Of a DNA stretch of 48,094 bases, positions 15,828 through 24,480 are shown in pieces. This DNA is from Chitinophagaceae bacterium (lineage in GTDB: Bacteria; Bacteroidota; Bacteroidia; Chitinophagales; Chitinophagaceae). Below the pieces are notes generated by a model. That model ran no database searches and was not told the DNA's origin. It saw only the letters and a program-made list of their open reading frames with translations. The first letter of the stretch is position 1. Every line of letters begins with the position of its first letter. The position numbers and the translations under genes were made by a program. The stretch is taken from positions 1 through 48,094 of the forward strand of contig CANHCY010000013.1 of NCBI GenBank assembly GCA_947459295.1. The letters are read 5' to 3'.

Positions 15828-16315
15828 TGGGTTTCACTTTTAGATTTTAGCACAAATTGAGTTTCAATTTTAAGCTGTTCCACAATGTTAAAAATGATGG
15901 GGCATCTATTGTAATGCATAAATGTTGTGAAAAGTCTTTTGTTAAAATGGGGTAGATGCATGGCAGGAAATTCTTTGCATCCTTCAAATCTGTAATTATA
16001 AACGGTGCACTTATTTTCTTTTAAAAAGTGACATGGCACTGCACTCATAAGCATTGTTTCATTCATCCCTTTTTCGAGATAATTTTTGTCAAATATTTCT
16101 CTGGTTTGACCTAAGTGTTTACTCAGTGCATCTGCCTCTTTTTCATTGATATTAATCAGTAATGTTTTGCAACAATTACCACATGCCGTGCAGTCAATTT
16201 TTGGGGCAATTTTGTCATTTAAAGCATGCACTTTTTGGTCTACTGCAGCGGGGTCCATTTGCAATAAATATTGAGCAAATTGCTGGTTGGCCAGCTCGTT
16301 TTCTTGACCCGCCAC
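15824..16315 (-). CDS. YkgJ-type cysteine-cluster protein
   Basis: A 163-residue protein with a zinc- or iron-binding cysteine cluster: CTACGNCC near residues 39-46, a Cys in VPCHFLKENKCTVYNYR near 94-103, and later Cys residues in GCKEFP and NRCPI. The family (CxxCxxCC-type) has no established function. GTG at 16315 is the first canonical start. However the frame stays open further upstream for 17 codons with family-like residues (IKEADKYLETNLEQLL) until an in-frame TAG at 16367-16369, which is itself three codons after an ATG (16376-16378). The true start may be missed or mutated; see findings. Confidence 0.8.
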   Translation of the reverse strand: MAGQENELANQQFAQYLLQMDPAAVDQKVHALNDKIAPKIDCTACGNCCKTLLININEKEADALSKHLGQTREIFDKNYLEKGMNETMLMSAVPCHFLKENKCTVYNYRFEGCKEFPAMHLPHFNKRLFTTFMHYNRCPIIFNIVEQLKIETQFVLKSKSETQ

Positions 16316-16454
16316 TAAGAGCTGTTCAAGGTTGGTTTCTAGGTATTTGTCTGCTTCTTTGATGGCCTAAAGGTACATTTCTAGGGTTTATTTTAATAAA
16401 AACCCCAAAAAAGCCGATTTATCCACATAAACTGGCCATTTGTAGAAAAGTAAA

Positions 16455-16485
16455 ATTGGGGCTGGTTATGAGGTGGTTAGATTTG
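16455..16485 (+). promoter_or_regulatory. Promoter of the parE operon
   Basis: ATTG, a 19-base spacer and TAGATTTG closely match the Bacteroidota consensus. The predicted start of transcription near 16492 would give a leader of about 45 bases before parE. Confidence 0.65.
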
Positions 16486-16526
16486 CGGGTTGAGTAAAAT
16501 GTGTGAACTCATTTACCCGAAAAAGC

Positions 16527-16531
16527 AGGAG
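16527..16531 (+). promoter_or_regulatory. Shine-Dalgarno sequence of parE
   Basis: AGGAG lies 5 bases before the parE ATG. It is notable because most other starts in the window have no such sequence, in line with the weak use of Shine-Dalgarno pairing in Bacteroidota. Confidence 0.6.
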
Positions 16532-16536
16532 AAAAA

Positions 16537-18420
16537 ATGGCTGAAAAAGTAAACAATAGTGCGTACGACGAATCGTCGATTAGGTCATTAGATTGGCGAG
16601 AACATATTAGGCTTCGTCCTGGTATGTATATTGGTAAATTAGGAGACGGTTCTGCAACGGATGATGGTATTTATGTACTCATCAAAGAAGTGGTAGATAA
16701 CTGTATTGATGAACATACCATGGGGCATGGTAAACAAGTTGAAATTACCATCGAAGATAAAACGGTAACCATTAGAGATTACGGTAGAGGTATTCCACTT
16801 GGTAAAGTGGTGGATGTGGTAAGTAAAATTAACACGGGTGCTAAATACGATAGTAAAGCTTTCCAAAAAAGTGTGGGTTTAAATGGAGTAGGTACCAAAG
16901 CGGTAAATGCATTAAGTCAATATTTTAAAGTAACCGCTTTTAGAGATGGTAGAGAAAAAACAGCCATTTTTGAAAGGGGTGTTTTAGTAGATGATCAAAA
17001 AGAAACAAAGAGCTCGGAACCCAATGGAACTTTAGTCGTTTTTATTCCGGATGAAACCGTATTTAGGAATTTTCATTTCATCCACGAATACCTAGACGCG
17101 CAACTTTGGAATTATTGCTACTTGAATGCTGGGTTAACCATGCAGTTTAACGGCAAAAAGTATGTGAGTAAAAATGGTCTACTAGATTTACTACTGCGCA
17201 AAACCAATCCCGACGAACTGCGTTATCCAATCATCCATTTAAAAGGAGAGGATATTGAAATAGCAGTATCGCATAACAATGATTACGGAGAAGATATTTT
17301 TTCTTTTGTAAACGGACAGTATACCACACAGGGGGGTACGCATCAGCAGGCATTTAGAGAAGGCTACATTAAAGTGATTCGTGATTTCTTCAAAAAAGAT
17401 TACGACGTTTCTGATATTCGAACCAGTATTGTAGCTGCGGTTTCTGTGCGCGTACAAGAGCCCGTTTTTGAAAGCCAAACAAAAACCAAATTAGGTTCTC
17501 AATATGTTTTTGAAGGCGGACCTTCTATGAAAAAATTTATAGAAGAATTTTTAGCCAAAGAACTTGATAACTTCTTACACCGTAACCCGGCAGTAGCTGA
17601 TGCACTTCGTAAGCGTATTGAGCAAAGTGAAAGAGAGCGCAAAGAACTCGCTGGTATTAAAAAGCTTGCCAACGAACGTGCTAAAAAAGCAAACCTACAC
17701 AATAAAAAATTAAGGGATTGTAGGGTGCATTTAAATGATGAATTACCTGCTAAAAATAAGGAAGAGTTTATTGTGCTGCAAAACAATTCTACCATTTTTA
17801 TTACCGAAGGAGATAGTGCAAGCGGAAGTATTACAAAATCTAGAAATGTAGATACGCAGGCCGTATTTAGTTTGCGTGGTAAACCACTTAATGCTTATGG
17901 TCTTACTAAAAAAGTGGTATACGAAAATGAAGAGTTTAACTTATTGCAACATGCGCTCAATATAGAAGATGGACTCGAGGGGCTTCGTTACAACAACATT
18001 GTAATTGCCACCGATGCCGATGTGGATGGTATGCACATTAGGCTTCTACTCATGACATTTTTCTTGCAATTTTTTCCTGACCTCGTAAAAAAGGGTCACG
18101 TGTATATTTTAGAGACGCCATTATTTAGGGTGCGTAACAAACAGGAAACCATTTACTGTTACGACGAAACAGAAAAGCAGGCGGCTGTAAAAAAATTAGG
18201 CAACAAGCCAGAAATTACAAGGTTTAAAGGGCTCGGTGAAATATCGCCAGAAGAGTTTGGCCGATTTATTGGACTTGATATGCGTGTGCAACCTGTAATT
18301 TTAGAAGTGGGGGATCATATCCAGCACTTACTAGAATATTATATGGGTAAAAATACCATGGAGCGCCAGGAGTTTATTATCAACAATTTAAAGGTTGAAT
18401 TAGACCTTGTTAACGAATAA
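16537..18420 (+). CDS. parE: DNA topoisomerase IV subunit B
   Basis: A 627-residue type IIA topoisomerase ATPase subunit. The GHKL ATP site is seen in [10 protein letters not shown] (near 46-55) and in DYGRGIPL; the transducer region follows. The Toprim domain starts at TEGDSASGS (about 423-431) and has [10 protein letters not shown] near 497. SASGS rather than SAGGS and the gene's linkage to a ParC-type subunit favour topoisomerase IV over gyrase. It separates linked daughter chromosomes. First gene of the parE-DUF1835-parC operon, driven by a recognisable promoter with a strong ribosome site. Confidence 0.93.
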   Translation: MAEKVNNSAYDESSIRSLDWREHIRLRPGMYIGKLGDGSATDDGIYVLIKEVVDNCIDEHTMGHGKQVEITIEDKTVTIRDYGRGIPLGKVVDVVSKINTGAKYDSKAFQKSVGLNGVGTKAVNALSQYFKVTAFRDGREKTAIFERGVLVDDQKETKSSEPNGTLVVFIPDETVFRNFHFIHEYLDAQLWNYCYLNAGLTMQFNGKKYVSKNGLLDLLLRKTNPDELRYPIIHLKGEDIEIAVSHNNDYGEDIFSFVNGQYTTQGGTHQQAFREGYIKVIRDFFKKDYDVSDIRTSIVAAVSVRVQEPVFESQTKTKLGSQYVFEGGPSMKKFIEEFLAKELDNFLHRNPAVADALRKRIEQSERERKELAGIKKLANERAKKANLHNKKLRDCRVHLNDELPAKNKEEFIVLQNNSTIFITEGDSASGSITKSRNVDTQAVFSLRGKPLNAYGLTKKVVYENEEFNLLQHALNIEDGLEGLRYNNIVIATDADVDGMHIRLLLMTFFLQFFPDLVKKGHVYILETPLFRVRNKQETIYCYDETEKQAAVKKLGNKPEITRFKGLGEISPEEFGRFIGLDMRVQPVILEVGDHIQHLLEYYMGKNTMERQEFIINNLKVELDLVNE

Positions 18421-18450
18421 TATTATTCATCATTATAGAAGATATACTTT

Positions 18451-19257
18451 ATGATTCATGTTGTTTTTGATCATGCAAATGTGGCCATATTACAAGGGGC
18501 AATAGAAATAGACGAAACATTGCAAGGGAATATTATTGAAATTAAGGACGACTATATGGTGGGTCCATTAGGGGCTATTTATGAAACCGAAGGCTACCAG
18601 GAGCGCAACCAGTGGTGGGAAGGCGTACTTCAAAATTCGCCGTATCAAGACCAACTTGCCATTGTAGATGATAAATTAACGGTGCATCAACTCCTTACCA
18701 CTTTGGATGAAAACCCCGAAGAAGAAGTTTGGCTTTGGATGGCGCAAAACGCACATGATGTTTGTGGATATTACTGGCTCATGACGCAGTTAAAAGAATA
18801 TGCCGGCCGTATTCATGTACTCTATTTAAATAACCTTCCTTTTATAAACGAAAAGGGACAAATATTTTACCCAGTATACCTTCATGAAATTCAGCCCAAA
18901 GAATTTTTAAAAGCAAAAAAATTAGCGCGTCCTATTACACTGAGTGAATTTGAAGTGGATCCTGATGAGTGGAAAAAAATAGCCACAGAAGGTTCGATGG
19001 TACGTTTTTTAGAAGGCGGTAAAAAATTAGTAGGTAAGGAAGAGAACTTTTTTGATAAAGAAATTTTAGCAGGCGTAACGGGCGATGCTCAAAAATTGAA
19101 TAAAGTCATTCAAAATATTTTAGGCAAATTAAAAGTAAAAACCGGCGATGCTTTTATTGTACATCGATTAAAATCTTTGGTTGTTTTAGGAAAAGTTGAA
19201 ATAATAGGTAACATCGAAAAAGGTTGGAAAGACTGGAGTGTTAAATTGGCAAATTAA
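18451..19257 (+). CDS. DUF1835/DUF3658 domain protein between topoisomerase IV subunits
   Basis: A 268-residue cytoplasmic protein. The N-terminal part (about 1-130) looks like DUF1835, with the DDYMVGPLGAIYE segment near 31-43 and LWMAQNAHDVCGYYWL near 92-107; the C-terminal part (about 140-265) corresponds to DUF3658. No catalytic motif is clear and function is unknown. It sits 30 bases after parE and 16 bases before parC, in the same orientation, so the three are almost certainly co-transcribed. That location suggests a link to topoisomerase IV or to expression of its A subunit, but it may be coincidence. Confidence 0.82.
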   Translation: MIHVVFDHANVAILQGAIEIDETLQGNIIEIKDDYMVGPLGAIYETEGYQERNQWWEGVLQNSPYQDQLAIVDDKLTVHQLLTTLDENPEEEVWLWMAQNAHDVCGYYWLMTQLKEYAGRIHVLYLNNLPFINEKGQIFYPVYLHEIQPKEFLKAKKLARPITLSEFEVDPDEWKKIATEGSMVRFLEGGKKLVGKEENFFDKEILAGVTGDAQKLNKVIQNILGKLKVKTGDAFIVHRLKSLVVLGKVEIIGNIEKGWKDWSVKLAN

Positions 19258-19273
19258 AATTGGTTAACAAAAA

Positions 19274-21790
19274 ATGGCGAAAGAGAAACATCAATATATT
19301 GTAGGTGATAATGTATCAGGCGTTCAGGGCCAATATAAAAATTGGTTTTTAGACTATGCTTCTTATGTTATTTTGGAGAGAGCGGTACCTGCCATCGAAG
19401 ATGGATTAAAACCGGTGCAGCGTAGGATTTTACATTCCATGAAAGAAATGGATGATGGTCGTTTTAATAAAGTGGCTAATATTATTGGTCAAAGTATGCA
19501 GTACCACCCGCACGGTGATGCGAGTATTGGTGATGCACTTGTAAACCTAGGCCAAAAAGATTTGTTGATTGATACGCAGGGTAACTGGGGTGATGTAAGA
19601 ACTGGTGATCAGGCGGCTGCTTCCCGTTATATTGAAGCACGTTTATCCAAATTTGCACTTGAAGTAGCCTTTAATGCAAAAACAACCACTTGGCAGTTAA
19701 GTTACGATGGCCGAAAAAATGAGCCTGTAACACTACCCATGAAATTCCCATTATTACTGGCACAGGGTGCCGATGGTATTGCGGTGGGTTTGTCTACTAA
19801 AATTTTACCACATAATTTTTGTGAGCTTATAGACGCTTCTATCAAATATTTAAAAGGTAAAAAGTTTGAAATCTTCCCTGATTTTCAAACGGGCGGTATG
19901 GTGGATGTGTCTGGTTATAACGAAGGTAAGCGTGGCGGAAAAGTAAGGGTGCGTGCGCACATTGAAGAGCTAGATAAAAAAACACTCGTTATCAAAGACG
20001 TGCCTTACGGTGTTACCACTACCCAGCTCATGGAAAGTATTACCAAGGCCAATGACCAGGGTAAGATAAAAATTAAAAAAGTAACGGACGTAACAGCTGC
20101 TGCTGTTGAAATTCATATTGATTTAGCGCCTGGTATTTCTCCAGATATCACCATCGATGCACTTTATGCATTTACAGATTGTGAAGTGAGTATTTCACCT
20201 AATGCATGTGTGGTTATCAATCACAAGCCACACTTTATTGGTGTGCAGGAGCTTTTAAAAGATGCGGCAGACAATACCAAAACATTACTTCGCAAAGAAT
20301 TAGACATTAGGCTTTCTGAGCTAGAAGATAAATGGCATTACACATCGCTTGAAAAAATATTCTTTGAAGAAAAAATTTACAAAGAACTAGAGCAAAAACA
20401 TGCTTCTTGGGAAAACGTAATTGAAGCGATTGATAAAGCCTTTACACCTTTTAAGAAAAAATTAAAGCGTGCTATAGAAAGGGAAGATATTTTAAAACTT
20501 ACAGAAAAGCCCGTTCGCCGTATTTACAGACTTGATATCAATGAACTCATTGAACAAATACGGGGCATTGAAGAAGAAATCAAACAAGTTAAATTTGATT
20601 TAGACCACCTGACAGAATATGCGGTCGCTTATTTTGAAAACCTCTTAAAAAAGTACGGTAAAAATAAAGAGCGTAAAACGGAAATTAAAGCCTTTGATAC
20701 CATTCAGGTAAAGCAAGTAGCGATTGCCAATACCAAGCTATACATCAATAGGGCAGAAGGATTTATAGGCACCAGTCTTAAAAAAGATGAACACTTATGT
20801 GACTGTTCTGATTATGATGATATTATTGCGTTTACCAAAGCGGGTACCATGAAAGTCGTAAAGGTTTCCGATAAAATATTTATTGGGAAAGACATTTTAT
20901 ACGCAGCGGTGTTTCAAAAAAATGACGAACGCACTACTTATAATATGATTTATGTAGACGGCGCTTCTGGCGTTTCCTATGCCAAACGCTTTAATGTTAC
21001 AGGTGTAACCCGCGATAAAGAGTATGAATTAACAAAGGGCACTGATAAAACACGCGTTCATTATTTTACGGCCAACTTAAATGGTGAAGCGGAAACACTT
21101 AAATTAATTTTAAGCCCTAATTGTACCGCACGTATTAAAGAGCTTGATTTTTATTTCGAAGAAATTGAAATCAAGGGACGTTCAAGCATGGGTAATCAGG
21201 TTACCAAGTATCCTATTAAAACGGTTAAGTTTAAAGAAGCGGGTAAAAGCACACTCGCTGGACGTAAATTATGGTTTGACGATAAATTTGGTAGGTTAAA
21301 CACCGAAGAAAAAGGTAAATACCTAGGCAGCTTTGAAGATGAAAAGCTAATTGTTATTACCAAAGAAGGTACGTACGAATTAACGGATACAGAAATTGCG
21401 CAGCGCTTTGATCCTGAAAAAGTGATGCTTATCGAAAAATTTGATCCTGAAAAAATCATTACGGCTGTTTATTTAGATAATGATAAAATGCAGTACAACG
21501 TAAAGCGTTTTAGAATTGAAACGACCACGCTTAAAACCGAATTTTTATTTATCAAAGAAGGTAAAGGCAACAAACTTGAAGCGGTAACAACCATCCAAGA
21601 ACCTATTTTACAAGTACAAACAGGTAGAGGCACCCAGGTGCGCGCTGCTAAGTTTAAAATAGCTAAAATGGTGGATGTTACGGGTTGGAAGGCAGTAGGT
21701 TCTAAACTCACAGACTTTAGTAAAACCATTGAAATGCAGTGGGAGTCGCGTCCTAACGATCCCAATGCACAACCTGAGTTGTTTGGATAA
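19274..21790 (+). CDS. parC: DNA topoisomerase IV subunit A
   Basis: An 838-residue DNA-cleaving subunit. The winged-helix catalytic core has GDASIGDALVNLGQ near 87-100 and catalytic Tyr119 in AASRYIEARLS; the QSMQYHPHGDASIG segment corresponds to the quinolone-resistance region. A coiled-coil tower region follows (about 330-480), and the C-terminal part (about 500-800) is a DNA-wrapping beta-pinwheel. Longer than E. coli ParC (752), as usual in Bacteroidota. It follows the DUF1835 gene by 16 bases. Confidence 0.93.
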   Translation: MAKEKHQYIVGDNVSGVQGQYKNWFLDYASYVILERAVPAIEDGLKPVQRRILHSMKEMDDGRFNKVANIIGQSMQYHPHGDASIGDALVNLGQKDLLIDTQGNWGDVRTGDQAAASRYIEARLSKFALEVAFNAKTTTWQLSYDGRKNEPVTLPMKFPLLLAQGADGIAVGLSTKILPHNFCELIDASIKYLKGKKFEIFPDFQTGGMVDVSGYNEGKRGGKVRVRAHIEELDKKTLVIKDVPYGVTTTQLMESITKANDQGKIKIKKVTDVTAAAVEIHIDLAPGISPDITIDALYAFTDCEVSISPNACVVINHKPHFIGVQELLKDAADNTKTLLRKELDIRLSELEDKWHYTSLEKIFFEEKIYKELEQKHASWENVIEAIDKAFTPFKKKLKRAIEREDILKLTEKPVRRIYRLDINELIEQIRGIEEEIKQVKFDLDHLTEYAVAYFENLLKKYGKNKERKTEIKAFDTIQVKQVAIANTKLYINRAEGFIGTSLKKDEHLCDCSDYDDIIAFTKAGTMKVVKVSDKIFIGKDILYAAVFQKNDERTTYNMIYVDGASGVSYAKRFNVTGVTRDKEYELTKGTDKTRVHYFTANLNGEAETLKLILSPNCTARIKELDFYFEEIEIKGRSSMGNQVTKYPIKTVKFKEAGKSTLAGRKLWFDDKFGRLNTEEKGKYLGSFEDEKLIVITKEGTYELTDTEIAQRFDPEKVMLIEKFDPEKIITAVYLDNDKMQYNVKRFRIETTTLKTEFLFIKEGKGNKLEAVTTIQEPILQVQTGRGTQVRAAKFKIAKMVDVTGWKAVGSKLTDFSKTIEMQWESRPNDPNAQPELFG

Positions 21791-21797
21791 ACTAACT

Positions 21798-21805
21798 TAC
21801 TTTTG
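21798..21805 (+). promoter_or_regulatory. Possible internal -7 promoter element before the S1 gene
   Basis: TACTTTTG matches TAnnTTTG and would start transcription about 8 bases before the next start codon. No -33 element at the usual distance is seen, so the gene may instead be read from the parE promoter. Confidence 0.3.
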
Positions 21806-21819
21806 CATAAAGTAGAAGT

Positions 21820-22659
21820 ATGGAGCCAGTTTTAGTAGGTTGTTATAATGATTTAGTGGTGAACCGCAAGGTTGATTTTGGATTTTACCTAGATAATGGT
21901 GAAGAGGGTATTTTATTACCCAAGCGTTTTGCGCCTTCTACCTTAAAAATTGGCGATACCATTAAGGTTTTTGTTTACCACGATTCTGATAACAGACTTA
22001 TTGCAACCACACAGGTAGCCAATGCTTCTGTGGGTGAGATAGCGCTCTTAAAAGCAGTGGCTATTACAGGTCAGGGTGCTTTTTTAGATTGGGGTTTAAT
22101 GAAAGATTTATTTGTTCCTACTTCCAAGCAACTGGGTGGCATGCGCGAAGGTGGCAAGTACCTTGTAAAGTTATACCTAGACGAAATGACCGGTAGGGTT
22201 GCTGCTACAGAAAAAATCGAGCAACTTTTAAGCAATGAAGAATTAACGGTTAAAGAACTAGACGTTGTTGATTTAATTGTATACCGTAAATCGGAACTTG
22301 GGTATGTAATGATTGTGAACAATAAGCACACTGCCGTTTTGCATAGCAACGAAATTTTTAAAGAATTAAATATTGGTGATAAGCTTACAGGTTTTGTAAA
22401 AACCATTAAGCCAGAAAATAAGTTAGACGTTGTACTTGGTAAACCTGGTTTTGCAAGGGTAGAAGATGAGCAGGGAAAAATACTACGATTGCTTCAGGAA
22501 AATAATGGTTATTTACCTTACCACGACAAATCTGATCCGGAAGAAATTTATAACTTTTTTGGCATGAGCAAAAAGTCATTTAAAATGACTACGGGGACTT
22601 TATACAAGCAGCGCAAAATTGAATTTACGCAAACAGGTATTAAATTATTAGAATCATAA
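21820..22659 (+). CDS. CvfB-like S1 RNA-binding protein
   Basis: A 279-residue cytoplasmic protein built of tandem S1-like OB domains (about 1-65, 70-140, 145-215) and a C-terminal winged-helix-like part (225-279). The last part carries LPYHDKSDPEEIYNFFGMSKKSFKMTTGTLYKQ, diagnostic of the CvfB/YitL family. CvfB of Staphylococcus binds RNA and affects virulence gene expression; in Bacteroidota the role is undefined. It lies 29 bases after parC and 12 bases before the thiolase. Confidence 0.85.
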   Translation: MEPVLVGCYNDLVVNRKVDFGFYLDNGEEGILLPKRFAPSTLKIGDTIKVFVYHDSDNRLIATTQVANASVGEIALLKAVAITGQGAFLDWGLMKDLFVPTSKQLGGMREGGKYLVKLYLDEMTGRVAATEKIEQLLSNEELTVKELDVVDLIVYRKSELGYVMIVNNKHTAVLHSNEIFKELNIGDKLTGFVKTIKPENKLDVVLGKPGFARVEDEQGKILRLLQENNGYLPYHDKSDPEEIYNFFGMSKKSFKMTTGTLYKQRKIEFTQTGIKLLES

Positions 22660-22671
22660 TTATTATTCAAC

Positions 22672-23856
22672 ATGAAAAATCAAGTTGTTTATATTGTATC
22701 TGCCGTTAGAACACCTATTGGAAGTTTTGGTGGCTCCCTCAAAGATATTTCTGCTACAAAACTTGGCGCTACTGCTATACAGGCAGCTGTTGAGCGTGCA
22801 GGCATTAAAGGAAGCGATGTGGATGAAGTATTAATGGGTTGTGTACTGCAAGCCAATTTGGGTCAGGCACCTGCGCGTCAGGCAGCAAAATTTGCGGGCC
22901 TTCCGGATACTGTTATTTGTACAACTATAAATAAAGTTTGCGCGAGTGGTATGAAAGCGATTGCGCAAGGTGCACAGGCTATTTTATTAGGTGACGCCTC
23001 AGTGGTGGTTGCAGGGGGTATGGAAAATATGAGTAGCGTTCCGTTTTATGCAGGCGCTATGCGTTGGGGTAATAAATATGGTGACACTACATTAACGGAT
23101 GGGCTTGCAAAAGACGGTTTAACAGATGTGTATCATAATTATGCAATGGGTAATGCAGCGGAACTTTGTGCTAGCAAATATAATTTTACAAGAGAAGACC
23201 AGGATGCGTTTGCGGTAGCTAGTTATTCAAAAAGTAGAGCCGCTTGGGAAGCGGGTGCATTTGATGCAGAAATTGTTCCAGTGCCTATCCCGCAAAGAAA
23301 TGGTGAACCCATATTGTTTGCAAAAGATGAAGAACCATTTAATGTTAAATTTGAAAAAATACCAGGCTTGAAACCTGCATTTATAAAAGACGGAACCATA
23401 ACGGCAGCAAACGCTTCCACCATGAATGATGGTGCTGCGGCTGTGGTGCTTATGAGTCAAGAAAAAGCAGAAGCACTAGGCATTAAACCTATTGCTATTT
23501 TAAAAAGTTATGCCGACGCTGAGCAGGCACCTGAGTGGTTTACAACAGCACCTGCACTAGCCGTTCCAAAAGCGGTGGAAAAAGCAGGCATCACCACTGC
23601 TGATTTAGATTGCATAGAACTCAACGAAGCTTTTTCGGTGGTTGGTCTTGCCAATACCCAAATCATGCAATTAGACCCAGCAAAAGTTAATATTAAAGGT
23701 GGTGCTGTATCGATGGGGCATCCGCTTGGGTGCAGTGGCGCAAGAATTGTGGTAACACTTATTCATGCATTAAAAGACAGGGCTGGAAAATATGGCGCTG
23801 CTGGAATATGTAATGGAGGTGGAGGGGCTACCGCAGTGGTCATTGAAAATTGCTAA
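22672..23856 (+). CDS. Acetyl-CoA C-acetyltransferase (thiolase)
   Basis: A 394-residue biosynthetic or degradative thiolase. The catalytic set is complete: nucleophile Cys90 in NKVCASGMKA, His350 in GHPLGCSGAR and Cys380 in CNGGGG near the C-terminus. The enzyme condenses two acetyl-CoA into acetoacetyl-CoA or runs the reverse reaction in fatty-acid or ketone-body use. No beta-oxidation genes lie beside it, so its pathway is not settled. Last gene of the parE to thiolase series; the convergent ytxJ stop lies 20 bases away. Confidence 0.93.
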   Translation: MKNQVVYIVSAVRTPIGSFGGSLKDISATKLGATAIQAAVERAGIKGSDVDEVLMGCVLQANLGQAPARQAAKFAGLPDTVICTTINKVCASGMKAIAQGAQAILLGDASVVVAGGMENMSSVPFYAGAMRWGNKYGDTTLTDGLAKDGLTDVYHNYAMGNAAELCASKYNFTREDQDAFAVASYSKSRAAWEAGAFDAEIVPVPIPQRNGEPILFAKDEEPFNVKFEKIPGLKPAFIKDGTITAANASTMNDGAAAVVLMSQEKAEALGIKPIAILKSYADAEQAPEWFTTAPALAVPKAVEKAGITTADLDCIELNEAFSVVGLANTQIMQLDPAKVNIKGGAVSMGHPLGCSGARIVVTLIHALKDRAGKYGAAGICNGGGGATAVVIENC

Positions 23857-23876
23857 GAATTTATTTCAGCAAATAA

Positions 23877-24206
23877 TTAGGCTGTTTGCTCCGCAATTTC
23901 ATCCATAGAAATACCCATATGGCTTTCGTCGAAGGTACATTCGCCATTAATGATTACAAGTACTTGTGGAGATTCGTGGTGTACTTTAAATTTTTCAGCA
24001 ATTGCTGCGGAAATATTTCTGTGTTGTAATAAGTCGAGTAAATAAAAATCAACACCGGCTGGAGGGGTGCTACTTTCTAATCTATTAAGTGCCATGGAGC
24101 TAATGCTACAGCGGGTACTATGTTTAAAAAGTACTTGGGGTGAATTAAATGATTTGTTGGCAATGGCCTCGAGTTCATCGATACTCGTTAGATTTTTCCA
24201 ATCCAT
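23877..24206 (-). CDS. ytxJ: Bacillithiol-system redox protein YtxJ
   Basis: A 109-residue thioredoxin-fold protein. Cys33 in FKHSTRCSISSMAL is the single active-site cysteine typical of YtxJ, a monothiol bacilliredoxin-like protein that removes bacillithiol from oxidised proteins. Length fits the family. Bacteroidota that make bacillithiol carry such proteins. The following small lipoprotein gene on the same strand starts 144 bases upstream of it. Confidence 0.88.
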   Translation of the reverse strand: MDWKNLTSIDELEAIANKSFNSPQVLFKHSTRCSISSMALNRLESSTPPAGVDFYLLDLLQHRNISAAIAEKFKVHHESPQVLVIINGECTFDESHMGISMDEIAEQTA

Positions 24207-24230
24207 AAGATCCGTAAAAAACGAAATTAG

Positions 24231-24350
24231 TTAAGGTCTGAAATAACGTGGATTGGTAGTAGGGCATCCTCTGCTTTTTGATGCATTGCAGGAGATGATA
24301 AATGTGGCACCAACTAACAATAAAAAAAGAAGGGCTGTGGTCTTTTTCAT
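24231..24350 (-). CDS. Small lipoprotein, 39 residues
   Basis: A short reading frame, ATG at 24350 and TAA at 24231. Residues 1-20 form a lipoprotein signal (KK, then LLFLLLVGATFIIS) with the lipid Cys21. The mature part is only 19 residues, with a second Cys in GCPTTNPRYFRP. The GCPTTNPRY(F) tail recalls small lipoproteins annotated in other Chitinophagaceae, which is recollection rather than a search result. Function is unknown. A perfect -7 box (24396-24403) lies upstream and the gene ends 25 bases before ytxJ, so the two may share a transcript. Confidence 0.65.
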   Translation of the reverse strand: MKKTTALLFLLLVGATFIISCNASKSRGCPTTNPRYFRP

Positions 24351-24395
24351 ACTAAAAGGATAGGTTAAGCGTTTTGTTTCTGTGCTCTATTACTC

Positions 24396-24403
24396 CAAAG
24401 ATA
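24396..24403 (-). promoter_or_regulatory. -7 promoter element for the small lipoprotein
   Basis: TATCTTTG on the minus strand matches TAnnTTTG, about 46 bases before the lipoprotein start codon. The -33 element is not convincing. Confidence 0.4.
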
Positions 24404-24480
24404 CTTATTTGGTTTCAAATGAGGCTTTTTTGGATATATAGATCTGTTAAATGTATAAACGAAAAGTTTAATTTTTTAGT

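Noticed and set aside
16384..16405. Inverted repeat GGGTTTATT...AATAAAAACCC upstream of parE, as a terminator
   Set aside because: It lies between divergent genes, so there is no upstream transcript to terminate; it may simply be AT-rich symmetry.
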